Assembly (NCBI GenBank): GCA_037446725.1
Contig: JBBIIC010000004.1
Coordinates: forward strand, 168,036-232,035
DNA length: 64,000 nt
Direction: 5' to 3'
DNA from: JBBIIC01 sp037446725
Lineage (GTDB): Bacteria; Actinomycetota; Coriobacteriia; Anaerosomatales; SLCP01
The translations under genes were made by a program, and so were the position numbers. Below, piece after piece: positions 24,623 through 33,043 of the stretch; the first letter of the stretch is position 1; every line of letters begins with the position of its first letter. The notes below the pieces were generated by a model. The model was not told the origin of the DNA and did not search any database. It worked only from the letters and a program-made list of their open reading frames with translations.

Positions 24623-25393
24623 TCAGAGCTCCTGGCGGTTGAAGGCCCAGCAAGCGAATGCCGCCAACACGACAATCCCGAGCAGAGTCGAGGCGACCGG
24701 CCAGAACACCGACAAACCCTCTCCGCCCGTCACGATGCGGTCGCCAAGACCCAACATGCCCGCCGGGGTGTGATCACGCGCAACGGTCCACAACGCCAGG
24801 ATCGACATCACGAAGTAGACACCGAGCCCGGCCCCCGCCGCACCGGCCTGCGACTTCAGCAGCACGGAAAGCGTAACGGTGAGTGTCACCATGAAGCAGG
24901 CGAGCAGATACCACAGAGCGACCAATGCGACGAACTCCCGCACGAGCGTCGTGTCGAACATCAAAGCGGTGACACCGATGCAGAGCGCAGCGCTCACGAC
25001 CGCGGTGACGAGCACGAGCAGCCAGTTTGAGACCATCTTAGCGACCACCATCGCCGGTCGGGAGACCGGCTTGGTCAGCACGAGCTGGGCGGTCCCGCTG
25101 CGTCGCTCGCCGGCGATCGCCCCGGCCACGGTGATGATGAGTGCGAAGAGTGCGATCTGCACCGCGTTGTTGCTCCACTGAAGATAGGCGTCGGCGGTAG
25201 TCGCCGGCGGGATCTCGATCACGATGTTCTGCACGTCCGAACTGGCCATACCGGAGAGCAGGCTCGGCGTGACCTCCGCGATGATCGGGCTCGTGATGCC
25301 GAAGAACACCATGATCCCGGGCACCACGTACAGCCGCCACGTTCGCACGATCTCGGAGATCTCTTTTCCGAGGAATACCGCGAATCCGTGCAC
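24623..25393 (-). CDS. ABC-2 type transporter permease
   Basis: A 256-residue protein with about six membrane helices and the general form of ABC-2 exporter permeases: an N-terminal amphipathic start (FLGKEISEIVRTWRLYVVPGIMVFF begins the first helix), a long external loop (residues about 35-65), and later helices such as LLVLVTAVVSAALCIGVTAL. The segment ERRSGTAQLVLTKPVSR is typical of bacitracin/Na+-type ABC-2 permeases. It should form the channel for the ATPase encoded immediately upstream, with which it is separated by two bases. The transported substrate is unknown. Confidence 0.85.
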   Translation of the reverse strand: MHGFAVFLGKEISEIVRTWRLYVVPGIMVFFGITSPIIAEVTPSLLSGMASSDVQNIVIEIPPATTADAYLQWSNNAVQIALFALIITVAGAIAGERRSGTAQLVLTKPVSRPAMVVAKMVSNWLLVLVTAVVSAALCIGVTALMFDTTLVREFVALVALWYLLACFMVTLTVTLSVLLKSQAGAAGAGLGVYFVMSILALWTVARDHTPAGMLGLGDRIVTGGEGLSVFWPVASTLLGIVVLAAFACWAFNRQEL

Positions 25394-25395
25394 GC

Positions 25396-26316
25396 CTACC
25401 TCCCCCCCACCATCTCGACGAACACGTCTTCGAGCGTCGGCTCCTCATCGACCATGCGGACGAGCGGCAGGTGCTCGCCGGCTACGAGCGCCGGAACCGA
25501 GCGGCGTGCGGCACCCATGTCCGAGACGATGCATCGGATCACCTGGCCCTCGCGTGTGCACTCCGTCGCCCAGGGCTCGGCCGCGAGCAGCGGTTGGAGC
25601 ACCTCGGCACCGTGCTCCACTTCGACGAGGAGGCGCACGGCATGTCCCTCATGCTTGAGCTCGGCCATCGACGCCTGGCGCACCACGCGCCCGCAATCGA
25701 GGATCGCGACGGTGTCGCAGACCCGCTCGACGTCGGTGAGGATGTGCGTCGAGAAGAAGACCGTAGTCTTGCCTTTGAGCGCGGCGATCATGTCGAGGAC
25801 GTCCTTGCGCCCCATCGGGTCGAGCGCGCTCGTCGGTTCATCGAGCATCAGTAGTCGTGGCGCGTTGATGAGCGCCTGGGCGACCCCGAGACGTTGCTTC
25901 ATCCCGCGGGAAAAGCCGCTCAGCCGCTGCGTGACATCGGCGAGCCCGGCCATCTCGAGAAGGGAGTCGACCCGGTCTTCGAGCACCGGGCCCTTGAGCC
26001 CGAAGAGCCTCCCCGAGAACCGGAGGAACTCCCCGGCGGTCATCCAGGGGTAGTATCCGGGGATGTCGGGCAGGAAGCCGATGAGGGAGCGGACCTCATT
26101 GGTCGCCCTCACGACGTCGTGGCCGAACACCCTGGCACCACCCGAGGTCGGTCGCGCCATGCCGGTGAGGATGCGCAGCGCGGTCGTCTTCCCTGCGCCG
26201 TTCGGGCCGAGAAACCCGAAGACCGAGCCCTCGGGCACGGTGAGGTCGACCCCGTCGAGCGCGCGCGTGTCCCCGTAGACCTTTGTGAGACCGGCGATCT
26301 CGATCGCACCACTCAT
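25396..26316 (-). CDS. ABC transporter ATP-binding protein
   Basis: A 306-residue ATPase with Walker A GPNGAGKTTALRIL, signature LSGFSRGMKQRLGVAQAL, Walker B LLMLDEPTSALD and the switch histidine in FFSTHIL. A C-terminal extension of about 90 residues follows, as in CcmA/NatA-type exporters. It powers the permease encoded downstream. ATG 26316 overlaps the stop of the preceding small membrane gene. No clue to substrate; antibiotic, lipid or ion export are all possible for this family. Confidence 0.92.
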   Translation of the reverse strand: MSGAIEIAGLTKVYGDTRALDGVDLTVPEGSVFGFLGPNGAGKTTALRILTGMARPTSGGARVFGHDVVRATNEVRSLIGFLPDIPGYYPWMTAGEFLRFSGRLFGLKGPVLEDRVDSLLEMAGLADVTQRLSGFSRGMKQRLGVAQALINAPRLLMLDEPTSALDPMGRKDVLDMIAALKGKTTVFFSTHILTDVERVCDTVAILDCGRVVRQASMAELKHEGHAVRLLVEVEHGAEVLQPLLAAEPWATECTREGQVIRCIVSDMGAARRSVPALVAGEHLPLVRMVDEEPTLEDVFVEMVGGR

Positions 26317-26639
26317 CGGCTCTCGTCCCCGCCGTAGAGCGTATCGACCGCCCGCCGGGTCCGATCACCGGTAGCCGTCGGAATGGAACCGGGCGCTGCG
26401 TCGGCCGGCTGTGGCACGGTTCGCCCGATGGCCGCGTAGAGGATCGGGCCGAGGAACGAACTCCCGAACACGATGATCAGCAGCGCCCACGCCCACTTCG
26501 CATCGAAGCGCACTGCCGGACGGCGGGCAAGGTCGACAAGCGCCCAGACCTGCACGGCCAGCTGCAGGGCCACCAGGGCCGCGAGCGCCCACACAACACT
26601 CGTCGAAACCTCGAGAAACTCGGCGATACGTTCGATCAT
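26313..26639 (-). CDS. PLDc_N-type small membrane protein
   Basis: A 108-residue protein with two membrane helices: AALVALQLAVQVWALVDLAR and WALLIIVFGSSFLGPILYAA. This is the phospholipase D/cardiolipin synthase N-terminal module (PLDc_N) without the catalytic domains. Such free-standing modules are commonly encoded just before an ABC-2 ATPase and permease, as here, and may assist the transporter. ATG 26639 overlaps the stop of the glycosyltransferase gene, and its own stop overlaps the ATPase start, so the four genes form one unit. Confidence 0.82.
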   Translation of the reverse strand: MIERIAEFLEVSTSVVWALAALVALQLAVQVWALVDLARRPAVRFDAKWAWALLIIVFGSSFLGPILYAAIGRTVPQPADAAPGSIPTATGDRTRRAVDTLYGGDESR

Positions 26640-27850
26640 GCGGTCCCTTCCTTTCGCTGCCGCTCATACCGCACACGATAAGGTAGATACCCCTCGCTGC
26701 CTCCCTGCAACGACAGGCGCCCACCCCCAGCCACGCGTCCGAACTCCGTCTCGTACGCGGACGCAAGGCGCGCGAACGTGAACGCTTCGGCCATCTCGCG
26801 TGCCGCCCCGGGCTCAGGCCGCTCGAGCACGAGCGAGCGCAGCCTGGCGACCAACCCCTCCTGGTCACGGTAGCGGAACTCGGCCGGGTAGAGGTCCGGG
26901 TAGGCAAGGCGGTCCGGCACGAGCGGGTAGCAGCCAGCGTAGGCGGCTTCGATCATCGCGAGCCCGAAGAACTCGTTGCGCGCGGTCGAGACCGCGATGT
27001 CGGACGAGGCCAGCAGCGCGGCGTACTCGGCCCTCGACGTCGGCTCACCGACGTGTACGAGCCGACCCCCAAGCTCGCCGGCCGCCGCCTGTATCGCGTC
27101 GGCGGTCTCACGGAACGCCTGGCCCGCGACGGCGACCTCGAAGTCGAGCCCTTCTCCTGCCAGGGCGCCGACCGCCGCGAAGAACGCCTCCGGGTCCTTG
27201 TCGTGCTCCCAGCGATGAGGCCAGACGATACGAGGCCGCGGACCGCGCACGGGGAACTGCCCATCGAACGCCGTGGGATCGAAGGGGGGCGCAAGCACCG
27301 CGGAGCGGGCCGCGATGCGCTCGGCCACGCCGGTGGGATGGTGGTCGGGGAAGCGCCTCAGAAAGAAGGGGACCTCTGCCAGGAACCGTTCAAGATTCCA
27401 GCGCGTGTTGAACAGGCAGCGCTCTGCAGACAGCGCGCTCGTGATGTTGGTCAGCGGAAACTGGTAGTCCCACTCCGCCTCGTGACGGTTCGGGTAGACG
27501 AGCTGGTTCTCGTGGAAGTACACGATCGCGGGCACCGCAGCGACCTCCGAGCCCACAAGCCCCCTGAACTCCGCGAGGTTCAGGAAGGTCGAGGCGAAGA
27601 CGAGGTCCCAGGGTGGTCTGCGTTCGCCCGCGCCGGACTGCGCGGCCTCGGCGCGCTCACGCGCCTCGCCCGCCATCGTGACGGCCGCGCCCCGCATCCG
27701 CCACTTCCATTTGCGCGCAGGTAGTGTCAGCAGCGTCCACTCGGCCGGCACGTGTTCCACAAGGCCGTCGAGGACGGCGCGGTGAGAGCCGCCGTAGTAC
27801 GGCTCGAGAGCAAGAATGCGCAGCGGGCGATCGGGTGCGGACGGGGCCAT
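26636..27850 (-). CDS. DUF3524 glycosyltransferase, similar to tRNA-queuosine mannosyltransferase (GTDC1/QTMAN)
   Basis: About 404 residues. The N-terminal half matches the DUF3524 domain of human GTDC1: EPYYGGSHRAVLDGL, TLPARKWKWRMRGAA, FASTFLNLAEF, YFHENQLVYPNRHE, CLFNTRWNLE and FPDHHP. The C-terminal half is a GT-B glycosyltransferase with PRIVWPHRWEHDKDP and the donor-site region NEFFGLAMIEAAYAGCYP. From family knowledge, the eukaryotic enzyme puts mannose on queuosine in tRNA-Asp; the bacterial substrate is inferred. ATG 27850 overlaps the thiI stop as ATGA, tying it to another tRNA-modification gene. A glycan-synthesis role is the alternative. Confidence 0.85.
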   Translation of the reverse strand: MAPSAPDRPLRILALEPYYGGSHRAVLDGLVEHVPAEWTLLTLPARKWKWRMRGAAVTMAGEARERAEAAQSGAGERRPPWDLVFASTFLNLAEFRGLVGSEVAAVPAIVYFHENQLVYPNRHEAEWDYQFPLTNITSALSAERCLFNTRWNLERFLAEVPFFLRRFPDHHPTGVAERIAARSAVLAPPFDPTAFDGQFPVRGPRPRIVWPHRWEHDKDPEAFFAAVGALAGEGLDFEVAVAGQAFRETADAIQAAAGELGGRLVHVGEPTSRAEYAALLASSDIAVSTARNEFFGLAMIEAAYAGCYPLVPDRLAYPDLYPAEFRYRDQEGLVARLRSLVLERPEPGAAREMAEAFTFARLASAYETEFGRVAGGGRLSLQGGSEGYLPYRVRYERQRKEGTA

Positions 27851-29073
27851 CACGACCGCCCTGCAGTAGCCACCCCGTCTGGCAGCGCCGCGGGGGGCCG
27901 GTAGGCGGGGCACGTGAAATCGCGGTAGCCCGCCGATGCGACCGCCACGGCCACCATCCGGTCGACTTCCAGGTCCGTTTCGGCCGCCCGCACCTCGGCG
28001 ACGGTCGCATGTGTTGCCGGTCGGCGCGGCATGAAGAGCGTGCAGCAGTCGACGTGGTCCTGGGTCGAGAGCTCGTATGTCCCGATCGCGCGGGCCTCGG
28101 CGATTATCTCGAGCTTGTCGGTGCCGATCAGCGGGCGGAGCACGGGCAGCGACGCCGCCTCGTCGACTGCGGCGATGTTGTCGAGTGTCTGGGAGGCCAC
28201 CTGACCGAGACTCTCGCCCGTGACAAGCGCCCGCGCGTCCTCGGCGGCCGCGATGCGCTCGGCGACCCGCACCATCAGCCGGCGGTAGAGCAGTACACGC
28301 AGGTCGGGAGGAGCGGCAAGAGATATCTCGCGCTGCAGGTCACCGAAGGGCACGACGTAGACGCGCCCGAGCCCGCCGTAGCGTGCAAGTGCGTTCCCGA
28401 TCTCGAAGACGAGGCGCTCCGACGCATCCGTGGTCTGGGGCCTGCCCGAGAAATGGACGCCCACGGCCACCGCACCGCGCTTGATGAGCCGCCACGTCGC
28501 GACGGGCGAATCGATACCAGCGGAGAGCAACGACACCACAGTGCCCGCAGTGCCCACCGGGAGTCCGCCCACGCCCGGGAACTTGCGGCTGAAGATGTAT
28601 GCCTCGCCCTGCACGACCTCGACGTGACACCTCACGTCCGGGTCCGAGAGGTCGACCGCAAGGCCGGTCTCATCCACGATGTGCTGGCCGATCAAGCGGT
28701 TCATATCGAGCGATGAGATCGGGTGATCGGTGTTCGAGCGCCGCGCCTCGACGGCGAAGGTCCGAGCGTCGGGCACCTCGCGGACCGCGAGGAGCGCGGC
28801 CGCGTTCATGTCGCGGGCCTCGCGCGACGTGACGTAGGCCGCGGCCGCGTACGACACGCCCGGCGTCGCCGCCGCGCAGGCGCACGCCTCGTCAAGGAGC
28901 GCATGTTCGGAGACGCGCACGAGCAGGCGGCTGGAGACGCGCTCGACGCGCTCGGACGTCAGTCCGCCGACCGCGTGCGCAAGGTTGTCCTGCAGACGGC
29001 GCTCGAAGACAGAGCGGTTGCGGCCTTTCAGGCCGATCTCGTGGTAGTGGATGAGTGCGGCGCGCTCGAACAT
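27850..29073 (-). CDS. thiI: tRNA 4-thiouridine synthase ThiI
   Basis: A 407-residue protein: N-terminal ferredoxin-like region (HYHEIGLKGRNRSVFERRL), THUMP domain (about 60-165), and a PP-loop ATPase domain with LSAGIDSPVATWRLIKRG (SGGIDSP in most) near 185. There is no C-terminal rhodanese domain, as in most Gram-positive and archaeal ThiI. It adenylates U8 of tRNA before sulfur transfer, and may also supply sulfur for thiazole. ATG 29073. It follows rpoZ closely and overlaps the glycosyltransferase gene, so two tRNA-modifying enzymes are co-expressed. Confidence 0.93.
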   Translation of the reverse strand: MFERAALIHYHEIGLKGRNRSVFERRLQDNLAHAVGGLTSERVERVSSRLLVRVSEHALLDEACACAAATPGVSYAAAAYVTSREARDMNAAALLAVREVPDARTFAVEARRSNTDHPISSLDMNRLIGQHIVDETGLAVDLSDPDVRCHVEVVQGEAYIFSRKFPGVGGLPVGTAGTVVSLLSAGIDSPVATWRLIKRGAVAVGVHFSGRPQTTDASERLVFEIGNALARYGGLGRVYVVPFGDLQREISLAAPPDLRVLLYRRLMVRVAERIAAAEDARALVTGESLGQVASQTLDNIAAVDEAASLPVLRPLIGTDKLEIIAEARAIGTYELSTQDHVDCCTLFMPRRPATHATVAEVRAAETDLEVDRMVAVAVASAGYRDFTCPAYRPPAALPDGVATAGRS

Positions 29074-29083
29074 GGCGCGCCGG

Positions 29084-29335
29084 CTACTTGTAGCTGTCCT
29101 GGACCCGCTCGTAGCTGACGTCGCCGACTGCGATCTCCTCGAGCGCCTTGGTCAGCGGCTTGGTCTTGGTGAGCTCCGAGATCATCTGCGAGGAGTGCAG
29201 GGCGAGCAGCGCCTGGTCGCGTACGCCGTGCAGCATGTCGTTTATCTGCCGCGCCCGGCGGGCGGAGACGATGCACAGCGTGTACTTGGAGTCGACCTTG
29301 TCGAGCAACAGATCAATCTCGGGCTTGATGACCAT
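29084..29335 (-). CDS. rpoZ: RNA polymerase omega subunit
   Basis: An 83-residue protein of normal omega length. The segment KYTLCIVSARRARQINDML matches the conserved VxxAxxRARQI core that contacts the beta-prime C-terminus, and KPLTKALEEIAVGDV is the conserved C-terminal part. It aids polymerase assembly and may contribute to ppGpp binding. The usual gmk-rpoZ order is kept, seven bases after gmk. Ribosome site is weak (GAAGCCCCC before ATG). Confidence 0.92.
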   Translation of the reverse strand: MVIKPEIDLLLDKVDSKYTLCIVSARRARQINDMLHGVRDQALLALHSSQMISELTKTKPLTKALEEIAVGDVSYERVQDSYK

Positions 29336-29342
29336 GGGGGCT

Positions 29343-29948
29343 TCAGTCCTTCACCTCAGGCACGCGCGGGTGCGTGTGGGATTCGACGATGCATGCGAGC
29401 TCGTCCGTGGCCCGCGCGACGTCGTCATTAATTACCACATAGTCGTAGGTGCCCGCAATCTCCAGCTCCGCGACAGCGCGATGCAGTCGCCGCTCGATCT
29501 GGTCCGGCGTCTCGCTGCCCCGACGCTCGAGACGACGTCGGAGCTCTGAGAAGGACGGGGGTGCGATGAACACGAGTACCGCCGAGGGCATGGCGCGTTT
29601 GACCTGCTCCGCCCCTTGCGGATCGATCTCGAGAATCACGGTCTGCCCGGCACGCGTCCGCTCCTCGATCGCCGCACGCAGCGTGCCGTAGCGGTTCCCG
29701 TGGACTTCAGCCCACTCGAGGAAGCCGCCTTCGGCCCTGACGCGCTCGAACTCCCCGGCCGAGAGGAAGACGTAGTGGACGCCTTCTGACTCCCCTGGCC
29801 GAGGAGTGCGAGTGGTAGCGGAGACAGACAGCCAAATCGCGGGGTCACGCTCGAGCAGCTTCCGGACGAGCGTGCCCTTGCCCGCGCCTGACGGCCCGGA
29901 CACGATAAACACCTCTCCGGGCCGGCCGCTCGGACCTGCCCGCTCCAC
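29343..29948 (-). CDS. gmk: Guanylate kinase
   Basis: A 201-residue P-loop kinase: VFIVSGPSGAGKGTLVRKLLE at residues about 13-33, the GMP-binding SATTRTPRPGESEGVHYVFLS block, and a lid region ending DQIERRLHRAVAELE. It phosphorylates GMP to GDP with ATP. GTG 29948 is used; it is 29 bases after mihF, following the usual mihF-gmk-rpoZ order of Actinobacteria. No unusual feature. Confidence 0.95.
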   Translation of the reverse strand: MERAGPSGRPGEVFIVSGPSGAGKGTLVRKLLERDPAIWLSVSATTRTPRPGESEGVHYVFLSAGEFERVRAEGGFLEWAEVHGNRYGTLRAAIEERTRAGQTVILEIDPQGAEQVKRAMPSAVLVFIAPPSFSELRRRLERRGSETPDQIERRLHRAVAELEIAGTYDYVVINDDVARATDELACIVESHTHPRVPEVKD

Positions 29949-29977
29949 GGATGATCGTCCGTTCGGCAGAGCAGCGA

Positions 29978-30286
29978 TCAGCCGAGCTTCTCCATGAGGG
30001 CCTCACGCTGGCGGGCGCCAAGGCCCTGGATGCGGCGGCTCTCAGAGATCTGCAGCTCGTCCATGATCTTGGCGGCCTTGGCCTTGCCGTAGCCCGGCAG
30101 GCTTTCGAGCAGGGTGGAGACCTTCATCCGGGCGACGATTGGATCGTCCGTCTTCGCCATCACCTGAGCGAAGGACATGTCGCCGCTCTTGATCTTCGCA
30201 CGAAGCTCGGCGCGCTTCTGGCGGGCCTCTGCGGCCTTCTTGAGCGCAGCCTGCCGATCCGCGTCGGAAAGGTTCGGAAGTGCCAT
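29978..30286 (-). CDS. mihF: Actinobacterial integration host factor
   Basis: A 102-residue basic helical protein: ALPNLSDADRQAALKKAAEA, then ELRAKIKSGDM, and a helix-turn-helix-like end LLESLPGYGKAKAAKIMDEL followed by SRRIQGLGARQREAL. This matches mIHF, the nucleoid protein specific to Actinobacteria (unrelated to proteobacterial IHF), which binds one duplex and helps bend DNA. ATG 30286 is preceded by GAGGAGGAA. It has its own promoter and probably drives gmk, rpoZ and thiI. It is one of the best taxonomic markers in the window. Confidence 0.95.
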   Translation of the reverse strand: MALPNLSDADRQAALKKAAEARQKRAELRAKIKSGDMSFAQVMAKTDDPIVARMKVSTLLESLPGYGKAKAAKIMDELQISESRRIQGLGARQREALMEKLG

Positions 30287-30331
30287 GGTTCCTCCTCGTC
30301 CTCAGTGACGGAGCTTGCTCGACGCCTCACG

Positions 30332-30361
30332 ATTGTATGCACAAGCGTGAGTCCCTTACAA
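30332..30361 (-). promoter_or_regulatory. Promoter of the mihF-gmk-rpoZ-thiI unit
   Basis: On the reverse strand TTGTAA (30356-30361) and TACAAT (30332-30337) are 18 bases apart, giving a start of transcription near 30325 and a leader of about 40 bases before mihF. Confidence 0.6.
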
Positions 30362-30415
30362 CCGTCTTGCAGCAATAGATGTTACGCCTGACCTGCGAGG
30401 ATGCCAAGCATTGCT

Positions 30416-31012
30416 TCAGAGCCGACGGCTCCCGGGTGAATCGAGTGGGACCGAAGACCTGCAATGGACACACTCAGATGGCTCCCACGACTCGACCTCG
30501 AGTCTCAAGAGAGGGAGGAGCTCGTCGGTGAATGCCTTGGGGCCGCCGCGATCGATGATAGACACGACCGCACCGACTTCAGCACCCGCCTCACGCACCA
30601 GTTCGGCCACTTCGGCCACGGATCCACCCGTTGTGACCACGTCTTCTACGATCAGCACCCTCGATCCGGGGGGTACCCGGAACGAGCGACGGAAGGCCAT
30701 CCGTCCCTCCGCGCGTTCGCTGAATATGAACTTGAGGCCGAGGGCCTGTGCCACAGCGAATCCGATAATGATTCCACCAACGGCAGGTGAGGCCACCAGG
30801 TCGCATGTCCGCCCCTCAAGGCGTTCCGCAGCGGTGGCCGCGAGCCGCGTCGTCAGTTCGGTGTCCTCGAGGATTCGGGCACACTGGACGTAGGTACCCG
30901 AGTGCCGCCCGCTGGTCAGCTGGAAGTGGCCGTGCAGGATCGCACCCGCCTCCTCGAGGGCCGCGCGCACCTCGTCCTCGGTCATCGGCGTGATCTCGCT
31001 CATCTCGCTCAC
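30416..31012 (-). CDS. pyrE: Orotate phosphoribosyltransferase
   Basis: A 198-residue type I phosphoribosyltransferase. The PRPP loop VLIVEDVVTTGGSVAEVAELV (about 117-137) is clear, with substrate segments GHFQLTSGRHSGTYVQC and SPAVGGIIIGFAVA. A cysteine pair near the C-terminus (CVHC) and the ending LDSPGSR match the long PyrE subtype. It converts orotate and PRPP to OMP. It is the last gene of the pyrimidine operon and its start overlaps the pyrF stop. The mihF promoter follows downstream. Confidence 0.95.
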   Translation of the reverse strand: MSEMSEITPMTEDEVRAALEEAGAILHGHFQLTSGRHSGTYVQCARILEDTELTTRLAATAAERLEGRTCDLVASPAVGGIIIGFAVAQALGLKFIFSERAEGRMAFRRSFRVPPGSRVLIVEDVVTTGGSVAEVAELVREAGAEVGAVVSIIDRGGPKAFTDELLPLLRLEVESWEPSECVHCRSSVPLDSPGSRRL

Positions 31013-31740
31013 CCTTCCCTGACGATGCGTTCGAGGGCGGCGACCGGGTCGACCGCTTCAGTGATAGGCCGCCCGATGACGAGATGCGATGCGCCGGCGG
31101 CCAGCGCGCTCGAAGGGGTCGCGATCCGGGCCTGATCGTCCGCAGCCGACCAGGCGGGGCGAATACCCGGTGTAACGACGAGCGACTCCGGCCCGAGCGC
31201 CGTACGGGCTGCGGCAGCTTCGTGCGGTGAGCACACCACACCCTGCACTCCCGCTTCGCGCGCGAGCCGCGTGAGGGCGTCGACCTGTGCAGCAGGGCTG
31301 TGCGTGACGCCGACTTCAACGAGCGCGCTCTCATCCAGGCTCGTCAGCACGGTTACCGCAAGCACGTCCGGCGTATCCGCACCGCACTCGGCGCTGCCCT
31401 CGCAGGCACCCTGCACCGCTGCCTCCATCATGGCTCGCCCGCCCGAGGCGTGCACCGTGAACATGCTCGCACCCCCGCTGGCAAGCTGCCAGGCCGCGCC
31501 TTCGACCTGGTGTGGGATGTCGTGGAGCTTCAGGTCGACGAAGACCGAGAAGCCCATGTCGACCAGACGGGCAACGATACCGGCGCCCTCCGCGTAGTAG
31601 AGGGTCATGCCGACCTTGAGGTGATCGACACGCCCGCGCAACGTCCGCGCGAACGAGAGGGCGGTGTGGGCATCAGTGTCGAGCGCGACGATAATCGCGC
31701 GCCTGAGCCGGTCCTGGTCGATATGCGATGCGTCCGTCAC
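31009..31740 (-). CDS. pyrF: Orotidine 5'-phosphate decarboxylase
   Basis: About 243 residues. Signature residues are visible: IVALDTD near the start, HLKVGMTLYY, and the catalytic FVDLKLHDIPHQVEGA block with the Asp-Lys-x-x-Asp array; TPGIRP and GASHLVIGRPIT are the phosphate-binding elements. It makes UMP from OMP. GTG 31740 lies eight bases after the hypothetical gene and is the only plausible in-frame start; the much longer open frame upstream is the antisense-like overlap with that gene. The stop overlaps pyrE. Confidence 0.95.
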   Translation of the reverse strand: MTDASHIDQDRLRRAIIVALDTDAHTALSFARTLRGRVDHLKVGMTLYYAEGAGIVARLVDMGFSVFVDLKLHDIPHQVEGAAWQLASGGASMFTVHASGGRAMMEAAVQGACEGSAECGADTPDVLAVTVLTSLDESALVEVGVTHSPAAQVDALTRLAREAGVQGVVCSPHEAAAARTALGPESLVVTPGIRPAWSAADDQARIATPSSALAAGASHLVIGRPITEAVDPVAALERIVREG

Positions 31741-31747
31741 GGCCTGA

Positions 31748-33043
31748 TCACTTCTCCCCGTCTCTCCACGCGCCCGTCCATGCCGCCTCCCACTCCCCCA
31801 TCTCACCGGCAAGGTGCAAGAGGAGGTCGCGCGAGCGCGCCCTGTCGGCCTCATACTCGGTCGCAAGCACGAGCCACCCGCCGTCCCGATGGTACACCGG
31901 CGCCGAGGTCGAATCCGGTGGAATACCCCACAGCTCGACGATTTCCTTCCCTGACGACCAGCGCACGAGCCTGCCGCCCGACTCGAGGAGCACGCCGTCG
32001 GATGCGCTTCGGTGGACTCCCGCCGCGCGTAGCCCGGCGCCTGGCCCCTCCTCCGCGCCGAGCAACTCCTGCGCGGGGCGGGCCGTGCCGCCAGGCACGA
32101 GCCCGAGCACGGCCGGTTCGAGCGAGGACGGCGACCCGGCGAGCGTGTCCTCACCGGGTTCGACCCACAGCAGCAGGTCGCGCCCCTCGTCCCACACCGG
32201 TGCCGGGCCGGATTCGGGGGTGACCTGCTGGGTCGCCGTCGTGACAACTCGTGCTTCTGACGCATCGACCACGAAGAGCCGGCGGGTGATCAGCCCATTC
32301 CCTTCCACGGGTTCGCTCGGAATCATCTCGGCGAGCGCGAAATAGCGCCCCGAGGCCGACCATCCGACCGGATCGAATGTCGAGACGTCCGCCGGCAACG
32401 CCACCGTGCTGTCCGCGGCCGGATCAGCCGTCGTCTCGATTACTAGAGTTGCCGGGTGCGCGCCACGCCTGGGGTCGACGATCGCCGTCGCCGACCATGC
32501 GTCGGGGCCCGGCCAGCGCGCCCACGCGGGTTCCGGGGGCAGGGCCTCCGAAGGTGCGTCGGTATCGAGCTGCCACGCCAACAGCGACTCGGGCACGCTG
32601 TCGAATGCGCCACCCGCCGACACGAGGACCGCTCCCCACTCGCCGTCGAGACGCTCGGTCAGCTCCTGCTGGGAGACGGGGACGAGCCACGCGACCGCGG
32701 CAAACCGTTCGACAGCGGCAAGCCGGTATCCGGACGCCGCACGTACCCGCCCGCTCTGCCGGTCCCACGCGAGGATCTCTGGCGTGCCATCCGCACCGAT
32801 CACCTGTGCCACGCCGTAGCGGCCCTCCCCGCTCCATGCCACGCGATGCGACGACTCGACCCACCTGGAGTACTCGACGCGAGAGTCCGCGACGAACACC
32901 CGGCCCGCGATGAAGGCCGAGACGGCGCAGGGACATGCTATGAGGAATGCGATCACCACAGCTCCGGCAACCAGCGATGTGCTCACGCGACGCGTGCCAC
33001 CGGCTTCCGGTTCAGCAGTCGTGTCCGGCTCGAACGCGGTCAC
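31748..33043 (-). CDS. Hypothetical membrane-anchored extracytoplasmic protein within the pyr operon
   Basis: A 431-residue protein I cannot assign to a family. A short acidic tail (1-20) is followed by one membrane helix (about 22-48, containing VVIAFLIACPCAVSAFIAG). The exported part has repeated W-and-G-rich segments (VAWSGEGRYGVAQVIG, VGWSASGRYFALAE, PVWDEGRDLLLWVEPG) that look like WD40/TolB-type beta-propeller blades, with roughly five or six copies judged by eye. GTG 33043 overlaps the pyrD stop as GTGA, and eight bases separate it from pyrF, so it is inside the pyrimidine operon. Its role there is unknown; it may simply be a passenger gene. Confidence 0.75.
   Translation of the reverse strand: MTAFEPDTTAEPEAGGTRRVSTSLVAGAVVIAFLIACPCAVSAFIAGRVFVADSRVEYSRWVESSHRVAWSGEGRYGVAQVIGADGTPEILAWDRQSGRVRAASGYRLAAVERFAAVAWLVPVSQQELTERLDGEWGAVLVSAGGAFDSVPESLLAWQLDTDAPSEALPPEPAWARWPGPDAWSATAIVDPRRGAHPATLVIETTADPAADSTVALPADVSTFDPVGWSASGRYFALAEMIPSEPVEGNGLITRRLFVVDASEARVVTTATQQVTPESGPAPVWDEGRDLLLWVEPGEDTLAGSPSSLEPAVLGLVPGGTARPAQELLGAEEGPGAGLRAAGVHRSASDGVLLESGGRLVRWSSGKEIVELWGIPPDSTSAPVYHRDGGWLVLATEYEADRARSRDLLLHLAGEMGEWEAAWTGAWRDGEK

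Noticed and set aside
30416..30480. Apparent unusual end of pyrE as a frameshift
   Set aside because: The cysteine pair and PGSR ending are typical of the long PyrE subtype, so the gene is intact.
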